Source: an uncultured Oscillospiraceae bacterium (GTDB lineage: Bacteria > Bacillota > Clostridia > Oscillospirales > Oscillospiraceae). Taken from it: 64,000 nucleotides of DNA. Made by a program: the position numbers and the translations under genes. This document shows positions 7,582 to 16,028 of this stretch, piece after piece. A model generated the notes under the pieces. That model was not told the origin of the DNA. It did not search any database and worked only from the letters and a program-made list of their open reading frames with translations. Location of the stretch: assembly GCA_910588135.1 (NCBI GenBank), contig CAJUOT010000002.1, positions 29,446 through 93,445 on the forward strand. Direction: 5' to 3'. The stretch's first letter is position 1. The number at the start of each line of letters is the position of its first letter.

Positions 7582-8937
7582 TTAAATTCCCTGCCACAGC
7601 ATGGCGTCGGCCACCTTCAGGAAGCCGGCGATGTTGGCGCCCGCCTGGAGGTTGCCCTTCATGCCATACTTCTCGGCGGCGGCGGCACAGGCGGCGTAAA
7701 TGCCCTCCATGATGCCTTTCAGCTTGGCGTCCACCTCGTCGAAGCTCCAGCTCAGCCGCTCGGAGTTCTGGCTCATCTCCAGGCCGGAGGTGGCCACGCC
7801 GCCGGCGTTTGCGGCCTTGGCCGGGGCGAACAGGATGCCCGCAGCCTGGTAGGCGGCGATGGCGCCGGGGGTGGAGGGCATATTGGAGCCCTCGAATACG
7901 CCGATGCAGCCGTTGGCGATGAGGGTCTTGGCGCTGGTCTCGCCGATCTCGTTCTGGGTGGCGCAGGGCATGGCGATGTCGCAGGGCACCGTCCAGATCC
8001 CGTCGCAGCCCTCCGCATACTTGGCGGAGGGGACGTAGTCCAGATAGGTCTTGATGCGCGCGCGCTTGACCTCCTTGATCTCCTGGATCACCTTGTAGTC
8101 GATGCCGTTTTCGTCCACAATATAGCCGTTGGAGTCGGACATGGCGATGACCTTTCCGCCCAGCTGGGTGCACTTCTGATTGGCGTAGATGGCCACGTTG
8201 CCCGAGCCGGAAATCACGACCTTTTTGCCCTGGAAAGACTGGCCGTTGTCCCACAGGCAGGCGTCGGCAAAATAGCACAGGCCGAAGCCGGTGGCCTCGG
8301 TGCGGGCCAGGGAGCCGCCGTAGCTCAGTCCCTTGCCGGTGAGCACGCCGGCAAACTCGTTGCGCATTTTCTTATACTGGCCAAACAGGAAGCCGATCTC
8401 CCGGGCGCCCACGCCGATATCCCCGGCGGGCACGTCGGTGTCCGGGCCGATGTGGCGCTGCAGCTCGGTCATGAAGGACTGGCAGAACCGCATGACCTCG
8501 CCGTCGCTCTTGCCCTTGGGGTCGAAGTCGGAGCCGCCCTTGCCGCCGCCCATGGGCAGGGTGGTGAGGGAGTTCTTGAAGATCTGCTCAAAGCCCAGGA
8601 ACTTGATGACGGACAGGTTGACGGTGGGGTGGAGCCGCAGGCCGCCCTTGTAGGGCCCGATGGCGGAGTTGAACTGCACCCGGTAGCCCCGGTTGACCTG
8701 GACCTTGCCGGCATCGTCCACCCAGGGCACCCGGAACATGACCACGCGCTCAGGCTCCACGATGCGGCCGATGATGTTCTGCTGCTCATAGCGGGGGTCG
8801 GCCTCCACCACCGGCTCCAGGGACTCCAGCACCTCCTCCGCCGCCTGGAGGAACTCTGGCTCGTGGGCGTTCTTCTTTTTCAGGTCGTCCAGCACGGACA
8901 GCAGGTAAGTGTTTTTGATCGACATCGTTGTCAACAT
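7582..8937 (-). CDS. gdhA: NADP-type glutamate dehydrogenase
   Basis: The 451-residue enzyme interconverts 2-oxoglutarate plus ammonia and glutamate. The 2-oxoglutarate site has GPYKGGLRLHP (95-104) and PMGGGKGG with catalytic Lys133. VPAGDIG carries catalytic Asp173, and the dinucleotide loop is GSGNVA (244-249). Two in-frame starts are possible: ATG at 8937 (GAGG 5 bases upstream) and ATG at 8925 (AAAGGA 11 bases upstream). Length and motifs are those of the hexameric bacterial form. It has a single-gene promoter at 8977-9005. Confidence 0.97.
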   Translation of the reverse strand: MLTTMSIKNTYLLSVLDDLKKKNAHEPEFLQAAEEVLESLEPVVEADPRYEQQNIIGRIVEPERVVMFRVPWVDDAGKVQVNRGYRVQFNSAIGPYKGGLRLHPTVNLSVIKFLGFEQIFKNSLTTLPMGGGKGGSDFDPKGKSDGEVMRFCQSFMTELQRHIGPDTDVPAGDIGVGAREIGFLFGQYKKMRNEFAGVLTGKGLSYGGSLARTEATGFGLCYFADACLWDNGQSFQGKKVVISGSGNVAIYANQKCTQLGGKVIAMSDSNGYIVDENGIDYKVIQEIKEVKRARIKTYLDYVPSAKYAEGCDGIWTVPCDIAMPCATQNEIGETSAKTLIANGCIGVFEGSNMPSTPGAIAAYQAAGILFAPAKAANAGGVATSGLEMSQNSERLSWSFDEVDAKLKGIMEGIYAACAAAAEKYGMKGNLQAGANIAGFLKVADAMLWQGI

Positions 8938-8976
8938 CCTTTCCTCTTTGAACGTGACGCTTTCACGCGTTAATGT

Positions 8977-9005
8977 ATTCTACACCCATCCCGGCAATTT
9001 TGCAA
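8977..9005 (-). promoter_or_regulatory. Promoter of gdhA
   Basis: On the minus strand: TTGCAA (9000-9005), 17-base spacer, TAGAAT (8977-8982). Confidence 0.65.
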
Positions 9006-9059
9006 GTCTGAGATTAAAAAATTGCAAAAACGATTTTCACAAAATTTTTGGGCGAAGCG

Positions 9060-9085
9060 GGAACCTTTTTGGAGGCCCGCGCGTC
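9060..9085 (+). promoter_or_regulatory. ECF-type sigma factor promoter (probable autoregulation)
   Basis: GGAACC (9060-9065) followed by T5, a 16-base spacer and CGTC (9082-9085). This GGAAC/CGTC architecture is the usual ECF-group promoter and lies directly before an ECF sigma gene. No sigma-A boxes are visible in the same place. Confidence 0.75.
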
Positions 9086-9135
9086 TTAGGAGTGTCCGGA
9101 CAAGCGAATTGAGATTCGAGGAGGTGGTGGGACAC

Positions 9136-9630
9136 GTGGAGTGGACGCGGGAGGAATTTGCCGCTGCCGTCACAGAGCACGGCCCCCGGATGTACCGGGC
9201 CGCCCGGGCAGTGCTGGACAGCAGCGCCGACGCGGAGGACGCGGTAAGCCAGGCAGTGCTGCAGGCGTGGCAGTCGCTGGACACCCTGCGGGACAAGGGT
9301 GCGGTGCGGCCCTGGCTGGTGAAGATCGCGGTGAACTGCGCCTACGCCCAGCGGCGGAAGCAGGGGCGGGTGGTCTACCTGGACGACCTGCTCCAGGAAC
9401 CCGCCGTACCGGAGCACCGGGACTACGGCGGGCTGTGGGAGGCGGTGTGCGCCCTGCCCCGGCCGCGGCGGGTTGTGGTGGCGCTGTTCTACTACGAGGA
9501 CATGACGGTGGACGAGATCGCGCGGCTGCTGCGGGTGCCGCGGGGGACGGTGAAGTCCCGGCTGTCCAGAGCCAGGCGGCAGCTGAAGGAAATACTGCAA
9601 GAACAGGAGGGCGAATATGGAACAGTTTGA
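9136..9630 (+). CDS. ECF-family RNA polymerase sigma factor
   Basis: The 164-residue sigma-70 family member has only regions 2 and 4. Region 2 covers about 5-70 (DAEDAVSQAVLQAWQSLD). Region 4 has the DNA-binding helix-turn-helix MTVDEIARLLRVPRGTVKSR near 115-135. The start is taken as GTG at 9136, behind CGAGGAGGT. A longer frame reaching back to 9022 would run through the promoter and is unlikely. It overlaps the next gene, its likely anti-sigma, by 14 bases. The GGAACC-N16-CGTC box indicates that it transcribes its own operon. Confidence 0.93.
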   Translation: MEWTREEFAAAVTEHGPRMYRAARAVLDSSADAEDAVSQAVLQAWQSLDTLRDKGAVRPWLVKIAVNCAYAQRRKQGRVVYLDDLLQEPAVPEHRDYGGLWEAVCALPRPRRVVVALFYYEDMTVDEIARLLRVPRGTVKSRLSRARRQLKEILQEQEGEYGTV

Positions 9631-10636
9631 CGAGAGATTGCGGGATATGGCCCGGCGGGAGGCCGCCTGCACCCCGGAGGGCTTTGACGGGCGTTTGCGG
9701 GAGGCGCTGGACGGCCTGCCGCCCCGGGCGAAACAGCGGCGGGGGCTGGGGGCCCTGCGGGGCGCGCTCGCCGCGGCGGCGGCCTGCCTGCTGCTGGCGG
9801 GCACGGCGCTGGCGGCGTCGCCGGGGCTGCGGGAGGCGCTGGCAGAGGCTTTGGGCGGCTTCGCGCCCTACGCCCAGGAGCAGGAGGACAAAGCCTACGT
9901 CATCGACGGCATTGAGTTCAAGGTGAAGTCGGTGCTGGCGGACGACTTCACCGTCCGGGCCTACGTGGAGGCCAGGGACGTGGACGGGGACATCTTCGAC
10001 AAAATCGACGACCTCACCATTCCCACCCGTGTGATCGGCGGGGTGGATGTCCCCACCGTCAGCCAGTGGCTGGCAGCCGATGCCACCGAGAGCTGGTCGG
10101 TTTTGGCGGAATGCCTGAGCTATGACGCGGCGAGCCGCACCGCCCTGCTGGCCGTCTCTACCTGGAAGCTCATGCCGGAGGACTTTACCGGCGCGGCGGT
10201 GGAGGTGCTGGCGATGAACAGCTACCTGACGGGGGACTATGAGGAGGTATGGAAAAATCAGCGGGGCATTACCATCCCGGTGGAGGTGAAGCCGGTGGAG
10301 AGCACGGTGCTGGACCAAAACGCGGCGCTGGTGTCCGGCCTGGACGCGGAGGAGGCCCGCCTGTCCCCCCTGGGCCTGACCCTGACTTTCCAGGACTATG
10401 AGGTTCGCCGCACCGCCCTGGAGGGGACCCGCATCCGCGTCGCACTGGCGGACGGCACGGCGGTGGAGGCTGTGCAGGAGGGGCGCTGCGGCGTCTTCCT
10501 CCCGCCCTACGACCAGAACAGCCGGCGGGTGATGGTCTGGAACTTCCAGGAGCCGGTGGAGGCGGAACAAATTCAGAGCGTCACCGTCATCGACCGGGAG
10601 GGCGGCCAGCGGACGTTCCCGGTGGCGCTGCCCTGA
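9617..10636 (+). CDS. Membrane anti-sigma factor-like protein (DUF4179-type)
   Basis: The 339-residue protein is likely the partner of the preceding ECF sigma. A cytoplasmic N-terminal region (1-46, charged, helical) is the probable sigma-binding part. One membrane segment lies at about 47-67 (AAAAACLLLAGTALAA). The extracytoplasmic domain of about 270 residues is rich in beta-strand pattern. The overlap with the sigma gene and the one-TM topology are typical of anti-sigma factors, and the extracellular part resembles DUF4179 proteins. No zinc-binding (ZAS) HxxxCxxC motif is visible. The sensed signal is unknown. Confidence 0.8.
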   Translation: MEQFDERLRDMARREAACTPEGFDGRLREALDGLPPRAKQRRGLGALRGALAAAAACLLLAGTALAASPGLREALAEALGGFAPYAQEQEDKAYVIDGIEFKVKSVLADDFTVRAYVEARDVDGDIFDKIDDLTIPTRVIGGVDVPTVSQWLAADATESWSVLAECLSYDAASRTALLAVSTWKLMPEDFTGAAVEVLAMNSYLTGDYEEVWKNQRGITIPVEVKPVESTVLDQNAALVSGLDAEEARLSPLGLTLTFQDYEVRRTALEGTRIRVALADGTAVEAVQEGRCGVFLPPYDQNSRRVMVWNFQEPVEAEQIQSVTVIDREGGQRTFPVALP

Positions 10637-10637
10637 C

Positions 10638-10653
10638 TGTTTCACGTGAAACA
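10638..10653. other. parS site (ParB/Spo0J binding), perfect match
   Basis: TGTTTCACGTGAAACA, identical to the Bacillus consensus parS palindrome. It starts 2 bases after the anti-sigma stop codon. ParB loads here as a CTP-dependent clamp to organise the origin region and recruit condensin (known for the site). A second, slightly weaker copy is at 29965-29980. Confidence 0.93.
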
Positions 10654-10674
10654 TAAGTTCGATATATGCTGCAG

Positions 10675-10710
10675 AAGCCCGCCCCCGGTACGTGCCCGGG
10701 GGCGGGCTTT
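10675..10710 (+). terminator. Terminator of the ECF operon
   Basis: A 14-bp stem of AAGCCCGCCCCCGG and its complement (10675-10688 with 10696-10709) ends in TTTCC. Confidence 0.8.
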
Positions 10711-10785
10711 CCGTCCGCAGCTATGGATCGTCCCGGAAAGCGTGCCTTGAAGGCGGCGCTTTTTCTGCACCTCTCCCGCCTCCCC

Positions 10786-10813
10786 TTGCAATTCCCGGGC
10801 TTTGTGATATAAT
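10786..10813 (+). promoter_or_regulatory. Promoter of mrnC-rqcH
   Basis: TTGCAA (10786-10791), 16-base spacer, TGA-TATAAT (10808-10813), 33 bases before the mrnC start. Confidence 0.8.
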
Positions 10814-10846
10814 CTCAGGGATATTCTGATAGATCGGAGAATTCCC

Positions 10847-11260
10847 ATGGATTACTTTCACCTGTCCGCCGGACAGGATACCATTGAGCGCATCAGCGCC
10901 CTGGGGCTGGCCCACCTGGGGGACGGAGTCTATGAACTGATGGTGCGCGCCTGGCTGTGCCTCCACGGCAAGGCCACCAACGCGGGGCTGCACAAGGCGG
11001 CGGTGAAATACGTGGCCGCCCCCGCCCAGGCAAAGTTGGCCCGCGCCATCCTGCCCCTTTTGAGCGAGGAGGAGCAGGGGGTCTACCGCCGGGGGCGCAA
11101 CAGCCACACCGCCGCCGTCCCAAAAGGGGCCAGCGTGGGGGAGTACCACGCCGCCACGGCGCTGGAATCCCTGTTCGGCTGGCTGTATTTGCAGGGGAGG
11201 ACGGATCGGCTCAACGAATTATTCGAGGCCATGATGGAGGAAGCGCAAAATGCCTTTTGA
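10847..11260 (+). CDS. mrnC: Mini-ribonuclease 3 (23S rRNA maturation)
   Basis: The 137-residue protein is an RNase III catalytic domain without a double-stranded-RNA-binding domain, which defines Mini-III. The catalytic signature LAHLGDGVYELMVR is at residues 21-34 (Asp26, Glu30), and a C-terminal EALFGWLYL-like helix (here ESLFGWLYL) carries the second acidic residue. It processes 23S rRNA precursor ends in Firmicutes. It overlaps rqcH by 11 bases, so both ribosome-linked proteins are co-expressed. Confidence 0.95.
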   Translation: MDYFHLSAGQDTIERISALGLAHLGDGVYELMVRAWLCLHGKATNAGLHKAAVKYVAAPAQAKLARAILPLLSEEEQGVYRRGRNSHTAAVPKGASVGEYHAATALESLFGWLYLQGRTDRLNELFEAMMEEAQNAF

Positions 11261-13001
11261 CGCGATATTTATGACAGCTTTAGCCGGGGAACTGCGGGAC
11301 AAGCTCATCGGCGGCAAGGTGGACAAGCTCTACCAGCCCGCCCGGGACGAGGCTGTCCTCCATATGCGGGCGGGCCGGGACAACGTGCGGCTGCTGCTGT
11401 CCGCCAGCCCCGCCCACCCCAGGGCCCAGCTCACCCGCGTGCCCCGGGAAAATCCGGAGACACCCCCCATGTTCTGTATGCTGCTGCGCAAGCACTTCAC
11501 CGGGGCAAGGCTGCTGGAGCTGGCCCAGCCCTCCATGGAACGGCTGCTGGACTTCCGCTTCGAGACCCTGGACGAGCTGGGGGACCGGGTGGAGCGCCGC
11601 TTAGTGCTGGAGTGCATTGGCCGCAAATCCAACCTCATCATGCTGGACGGGGCCGGACGGGTCACCGACTGTATGCGCCGGGCGGACGGGGATCTGTCCG
11701 TCAAGCGGCCCGTGATGCCGGGGCTGTACTACCAGCCCCCGGAGCCCACCGGGCGGCTGGACCCCGCCGCCATGACGCCGGAGGAACTGCGCGCCTATGT
11801 CCTCGCCAACGCCCCCCAGGGGGACAGCCAGGACAAGTGGCTGCTGGACTCCTTCAACGGCCTGTCTCCCCTCACCGCCCGGGAGCTGGCTTTTCAGGGC
11901 GGCGGCACAAGGGAGGGCCTCGCGGACCGTCTGGACCAGCTCATGGCCCGGGTGCGGGCGGGGGACTTCACCCCCACCGTGCTCCTCCGCGACGGCAAGC
12001 CCATAGATTTCACCTTCCAGCCCATTTTGCAGTATGGGCCCCAGGTGGAGCTCCGGCGCTATCCCACCTTCTCCGCCCTGCTGGACGACTTCTACGAGCA
12101 GAAGGAGGCCCAGGAGCGGGTGCGCCAGCGGGGCCAGGACTTCATCCGCTCGGTCACCCAGGCCCGGAACCGGACGGCGAAAAAGATCGCCAACCAGGAG
12201 GGGGATCTGGCCAAAACGGCGGACCGGGAGCGGCTGCGCCGGTATGGCGATATCATCACCACCAACTTTTATCAGATGCGCAAAGGCCAGCCTGTTCTCC
12301 GCGCCCAGGACTACTATGACCCGGACTGCAAAGAGGTGGATATCCCCCTGGACCCTCTGCTCGCCCCCCAGCAGAATGCCGCAAAATACTACAAAGACTA
12401 CAAGAAGGCCCAGAAGGCGGAGGAAATGCTGTCCATCCAGCTGGAGAAAAACCGTGCAGAGCTGGATTATCTGGACAGCGTCTTACAGATGATCACGCTC
12501 TCCGAAGGCGACAGGGACTTGCAGGAAATCCGTCAGGAACTGATGGACAACGGTTATCTGAAGCAGCACAAGAAAAAGATGACCGCCAAAGGGCGGGTGA
12601 AGATCGTCCACGCCAAGCCGCTGGAATTCAAATCCTCCGGGGGGCTGACGATTTTGGTGGGCAAGAACAACAGCCAGAACGACCGGCTCACCCTCAAGGA
12701 CGCGGACAAGCGGGACCTGTGGCTCCACGCCCAGAAGCTCCACGGCTCCCACGTGATCCTCAAGACCGGCGGGGCGGAGCCGGACGAGGCGTCTCTCACC
12801 GAGGCGGCCATGCTGGCCGCCTGGTTCTCCCAGGGCCGGGAGTCTGGACAGGTCCCGGTGGACTATACCCCGGTGAAGGCAGTCAAAAAGCCCGCCGGGG
12901 CCAAGCCCGGCTACGTGATCTACAACACCTGCCGCACCCTGTACGTCACCCCCAGCGAAGCACTGATAAAAGCGCTGAGCCGTCGTGAGCAGCGCGGATA
13001 G
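11250..13001 (+). CDS. rqcH: RqcH (NFACT family), Ala-tailing factor of ribosome quality control
   Basis: The 583-residue NFACT protein is the bacterial Rqc2/NEMF homologue that binds split 50S subunits with peptidyl-tRNA and adds C-terminal alanine tails. NFACT-N covers about 1-270 and includes MPFDAIFMTALAGEL and a DR-type IGRKSNLIMLD segment. A long coiled-coil covers about 275-430. NFACT-R (about 440-555) has GLTILVGKNNSQND and DLWLHAQKLHGSHVIL. The last codons (KALSRREQRG) fall inside a repeat (12970-12998) that recurs 100 bases downstream, so the C-terminus may have been altered by that element. Confidence 0.95.
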   Translation: MPFDAIFMTALAGELRDKLIGGKVDKLYQPARDEAVLHMRAGRDNVRLLLSASPAHPRAQLTRVPRENPETPPMFCMLLRKHFTGARLLELAQPSMERLLDFRFETLDELGDRVERRLVLECIGRKSNLIMLDGAGRVTDCMRRADGDLSVKRPVMPGLYYQPPEPTGRLDPAAMTPEELRAYVLANAPQGDSQDKWLLDSFNGLSPLTARELAFQGGGTREGLADRLDQLMARVRAGDFTPTVLLRDGKPIDFTFQPILQYGPQVELRRYPTFSALLDDFYEQKEAQERVRQRGQDFIRSVTQARNRTAKKIANQEGDLAKTADRERLRRYGDIITTNFYQMRKGQPVLRAQDYYDPDCKEVDIPLDPLLAPQQNAAKYYKDYKKAQKAEEMLSIQLEKNRAELDYLDSVLQMITLSEGDRDLQEIRQELMDNGYLKQHKKKMTAKGRVKIVHAKPLEFKSSGGLTILVGKNNSQNDRLTLKDADKRDLWLHAQKLHGSHVILKTGGAEPDEASLTEAAMLAAWFSQGRESGQVPVDYTPVKAVKKPAGAKPGYVIYNTCRTLYVTPSEALIKALSRREQRG

Positions 13002-13126
13002 ACCGGAGCGAGGCCGAGCGCAGGGCGCACAGCGCCCGCAGACCAGGCCGAGGGTTCGGGAATCCGCCCGCCGCGAACAGGCGAAGCGTGATAACACAAG
13101 CGCTGGGCCGTTGTGAGCAGCGCGGA
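12970..13126 (+). repeat. Imperfect 29-bp direct repeat at the rqcH 3' end
   Basis: Copies at 12970-12998 and 13098-13126 match at 27 of 29 positions (AAGCGCTGAGCCGTCGTGAG type). The first copy encodes the last rqcH codons. A related pair ends the amidase gene (28595-28671), with a similar CCGC(G)AACAGGCGAAGCGT spacer element in both places. It looks like a small dispersed element inserted at gene ends. Confidence 0.65.
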
Positions 13127-13131
13127 ATTGA

Positions 13132-13168
13132 AAAAGCGTCCGGCAGACTTCCTCTGCCGGACGCTTTT
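13132..13168. terminator. Bidirectional terminator between rqcH and pulA
   Basis: A perfect 16-bp stem, AAAAGCGTCCGGCAGA (13132-13147) with its complement (13153-13168). It has A/T tracts on both sides and so serves both convergent genes. Confidence 0.9.
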
Positions 13169-13181
13169 GATTGGACTGTTT

Positions 13182-15110
13182 TCAGCTCTGCAGCAGCATC
13201 CCGCTCCGGGGCTGCACGGTGACCCAGTTCCCATGGGTGACGAGGGGGGTGTGCTGGTCGGCGTCCACGCCGTCCGCCCGGATGGTCCACCGCCCGGGCG
13301 GCAGCTGGATGGCGTAGTCATGGGTGGTGGCGTTGTAGGCCACAAACAGCCGCTCCCCGGAGGGGCCGCCCTCCTCCACCTGGAAGGACACCACCCCGTC
13401 CCGGTGGACGGTGCGCGCCACAATCCGCTCCCCGGCCCCGGGGGACTTCCGGCACAGCCCGGGCAGGGACTTGCGCAGCCGGATGAGCTGCCGGTAATAG
13501 TCGGTGAGCGCGCCGAACCGCCACGCCCGGTGCCAGTCCAGCTGGTTCACCTCGGGCGGGGACTTGTAGCTGTTTCCATCCCCCAGCTTGGTGCGGGCAA
13601 ACTCCTCCCCCGCCTGGAGGAAGACATTCCCCAGGCAGGTGAAGCACATAAACGCCGCCAGCCGGTTTTGCGCCAGCAGGTCGTCCCGGGTCTCCTCATA
13701 GGGCAGCGCTTCTCCGTCCCCGGAAGCGCACAGCGCCAGCTTATCCCACAGGGTGTAGTTGTCGTGGGCGGAGATATAGTTGATGATCTGGCTGCAGGCG
13801 CGGGGGTGGAACCCTCCTTCTCCTCCCGTCCAGCCGGCGGCGGAGCACAGGACGGTCTCCCCCAGGCCCATGCCGCCGTTGACAAAGCCGGGCTGTTCGG
13901 CGTGGAAGCAGTCGCCTTTGATGGCGTCCCGGGTGGCGTCGCAGAACATGGCCACGCCGGGGTCCAGCTGGTGGATATTGTGCTTCACCGCCGGGGCGGT
14001 ATCCGGCTCCATGGGGGAGTCCGCCGCCCGCCAGGGCTCGCCGTATACCAGCTTCTCCCCCGGGCCGAAAGCGGTGTCCAGCGCACGGCGGATGCGGTTC
14101 ATCAGCTCCACCGTCAGCAGGCCCATGAGATCGAAGCGGAACCCGTCGATGTGGTACTCCCGGGCCCAGTACAGCACCGAATGAAGGATATAGTTGTCCG
14201 CCATGGCCCGGCCCGCCGCGATATCGTTGCCGCAGCCGGAGCCGTTGGACAAAGCGCCGTCCGCCCAGCGGCGGTAGTAGTACCCCGGGGCGCAGCGCTC
14301 CAGCCAGGAGTCGGCGTAATACGTGTGGTTGTACACCACGTCCATCACCACCCGCATTCCGTTTTGATGCAGGGTGTGGATCATCTCCTTACACTCCCGG
14401 ATGCGCACAGCCCCATCAGCGGGGTCCGTGACATAGCTGCCCTCGGGCACGTTGTAGTTCAGCGGGTCGTAGCCCCAGTTGAACTGATGGCCGCCCCCGC
14501 TCTCATCCACTGTGGCGAAGTCAAAGATGGGCAGCAGCTGAACATGGGTCACCCCCAGGCTTTTCAGGTGCTCTACGCACAGGGGGGGCCGTCCCTCCGC
14601 GTCCCTCCACGCAAAGGCTTTGAACTTTCCCCGGTACTCCTCCGGCACACCGCTGGCCGGGTCGTGGGAAAAATCCTTCACGTGCAGCTCATAGATGATG
14701 TTTTCCGGAGGCATGGGGGGGGCGCAATCGTCCGCGAACCCCTCCGGATCGGTGCGGGAGAGGTCCGCCACCATGCTCCGCGCCCCGTTCAGGCCGCAGG
14801 CCACGGCATAGGGGTCGGCGGTGCGGACCGTTCCGGCGGCCGTCTCCACCTCGTAATCGTAGTAGACGCGGTGGAGGTCGCCAGCCACCTGCACAGACCA
14901 TACCCCCTGCCGGCCCAGTGTCAGCGTCCGGCGCTCATAGGCACAGCCGCTGTCGGACTGGTATAAAAACAGCTCAACCCGAATGGCCTCCGGGCTCCAC
15001 AGCTTGAAAACGGTCCGGGAGGGGGTGCACACCGCCCCCAGGTCACAGCCGTCATAGGCGTACCAGCGGTCAAATTCCCGGCCATATTGCGTCGTATTGT
15101 CCACACTCAT
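13182..15110 (-). CDS. pulA: Type I pullulanase (GH13), alpha-1,6-glucan debranching
   Basis: The 642-residue protein has no signal peptide and is therefore likely cytoplasmic, acting on imported alpha-glucan or glycogen. An N-terminal CBM48-type beta-domain (about 20-110) precedes the GH13 barrel. The type I pullulanase motif is FNWGYDPLNYN (210-220). DVVYNH is region I, DGFRFD holds nucleophile Asp327, GEPW holds acid/base Glu358, and SAHDNYTLWD is region IV. It is a monocistronic gene with a canonical promoter. Confidence 0.95.
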   Translation of the reverse strand: MSVDNTTQYGREFDRWYAYDGCDLGAVCTPSRTVFKLWSPEAIRVELFLYQSDSGCAYERRTLTLGRQGVWSVQVAGDLHRVYYDYEVETAAGTVRTADPYAVACGLNGARSMVADLSRTDPEGFADDCAPPMPPENIIYELHVKDFSHDPASGVPEEYRGKFKAFAWRDAEGRPPLCVEHLKSLGVTHVQLLPIFDFATVDESGGGHQFNWGYDPLNYNVPEGSYVTDPADGAVRIRECKEMIHTLHQNGMRVVMDVVYNHTYYADSWLERCAPGYYYRRWADGALSNGSGCGNDIAAGRAMADNYILHSVLYWAREYHIDGFRFDLMGLLTVELMNRIRRALDTAFGPGEKLVYGEPWRAADSPMEPDTAPAVKHNIHQLDPGVAMFCDATRDAIKGDCFHAEQPGFVNGGMGLGETVLCSAAGWTGGEGGFHPRACSQIINYISAHDNYTLWDKLALCASGDGEALPYEETRDDLLAQNRLAAFMCFTCLGNVFLQAGEEFARTKLGDGNSYKSPPEVNQLDWHRAWRFGALTDYYRQLIRLRKSLPGLCRKSPGAGERIVARTVHRDGVVSFQVEEGGPSGERLFVAYNATTHDYAIQLPPGRWTIRADGVDADQHTPLVTHGNWVTVQPRSGMLLQS

Positions 15111-15170
15111 TCCTCACAGCCAACCAATGTATTCGCCGGGACGGTCCGGTGATCTGTCCCAGCCTGCTTT

Positions 15171-15199
15171 ACTATATTGGTTTTTCTCCCGCCTGTCAA
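15171..15199 (-). promoter_or_regulatory. Promoter of pulA
   Basis: On the minus strand: TTGACA (15194-15199), 17-base spacer, TATAGT (15171-15176). Confidence 0.85.
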
Positions 15200-15273
15200 C
15201 GGGAAACACCAAAACTCACTCCGTTTTCTCCAAAAAGCAGGGCTCCCGGCTGATCCCCCGGGCGCCGCTCCGC

Positions 15274-15948
15274 TCAGTCCGCGGGGCTGGGCTCCGCCGA
15301 GGGGGCCGCGGAGGGCACGTCCAGCAGCTCGGACGCCCCCTTCGCGCTGAACGTTACGGTGATGGCGTAGACGTGCTCATAGCCGTGCTTGGCCAGCTCC
15401 CGGGGCATCCCAAAGTATTCCACGCTGCAGGTGCTGAATTCGCTCTTGGACGTGGCGATCTGGAGAACCAGGGGAATCTCCTGCTCCAGCTCGATGGGGG
15501 ACGGGCCGGTCATCGTGGAGGTGGCAAAGGTCATGCCGGAGGTGTCTCCCGCCTCCATGGCAAAGTCCTGGGCAAACAGGCCGCTGCCGTCCTTGTACGC
15601 CATTCGGCCCCCCTCGGTCATTTTCCCGAACGTTAAGGCGACCCGGCCCCCGCCGTCGGCCGCCCCGCAGGCGCCGTGAACCGTGCACTTCCACTCCCCG
15701 TCCGTCAGCTCATAGGCCCGCAGCCGAACGGACTGCGCCCCCGCCACGTCAGAATTGAATATGCGGTAGGCCGCGGGGTCGATGTCCAGCAGCTCCATCA
15801 GGGCGGTCTCCTCCTCGGTAAGCTGGGCGGGCTGGATGGTCATGGCCCCGTCCTTGTTCCTGCTTTTATCCCCGCCGGCGCCGCATCCCGTGAGAGCCAG
15901 CGCCAGCGCCGCCGCCAGCAGCAGGGAAATCGTCCGTCTTGTCCGCAT
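15274..15948 (-). CDS. Uncharacterised lipoprotein
   Basis: The 224-residue protein has a lipoprotein signal peptide: MRTRR, a hydrophobic run, then lipobox LTGCGAG with the lipidated Cys at about residue 21. It should be attached to the outer face of the membrane. The start is set at 15948 by GGAGGTG 6 bases upstream; an in-frame ATG at 15990 is less likely. The mature part has no motif I recognise. It contains a mixed alpha/beta pattern and four Cys (LTGC plus CTVHGACG and STCSVEYFG). It stands alone, with no clear partner gene. Confidence 0.8.
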   Translation of the reverse strand: MRTRRTISLLLAAALALALTGCGAGGDKSRNKDGAMTIQPAQLTEEETALMELLDIDPAAYRIFNSDVAGAQSVRLRAYELTDGEWKCTVHGACGAADGGGRVALTFGKMTEGGRMAYKDGSGLFAQDFAMEAGDTSGMTFATSTMTGPSPIELEQEIPLVLQIATSKSEFSTCSVEYFGMPRELAKHGYEHVYAITVTFSAKGASELLDVPSAAPSAEPSPAD

Positions 15949-16028
15949 TGCGCGCACCTCCGTGAAAAATGTCGAAATGGCCTGCTGCAATCATAGCACA
16001 AAACGTGCGGCCTGTCTACCTGCGTTTC

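Noticed and set aside
8960..8975. Another parS-like site (TTTCACGCG)
   Set aside because: Only a half-match to the parS palindrome; the second half is not conserved. The same applies to TTTCACGCG near 51071.
9022..9135. Longer N-terminus of the ECF sigma factor
   Set aside because: The extension would be encoded by the promoter region itself. The GTG at 9136 behind AGGAGGT fits the usual start.
13113..14966. 617-codon open frame on the plus strand over pulA
   Set aside because: Antisense shadow of the pullulanase gene. The translated sequence is low-complexity and lacks a start signal.
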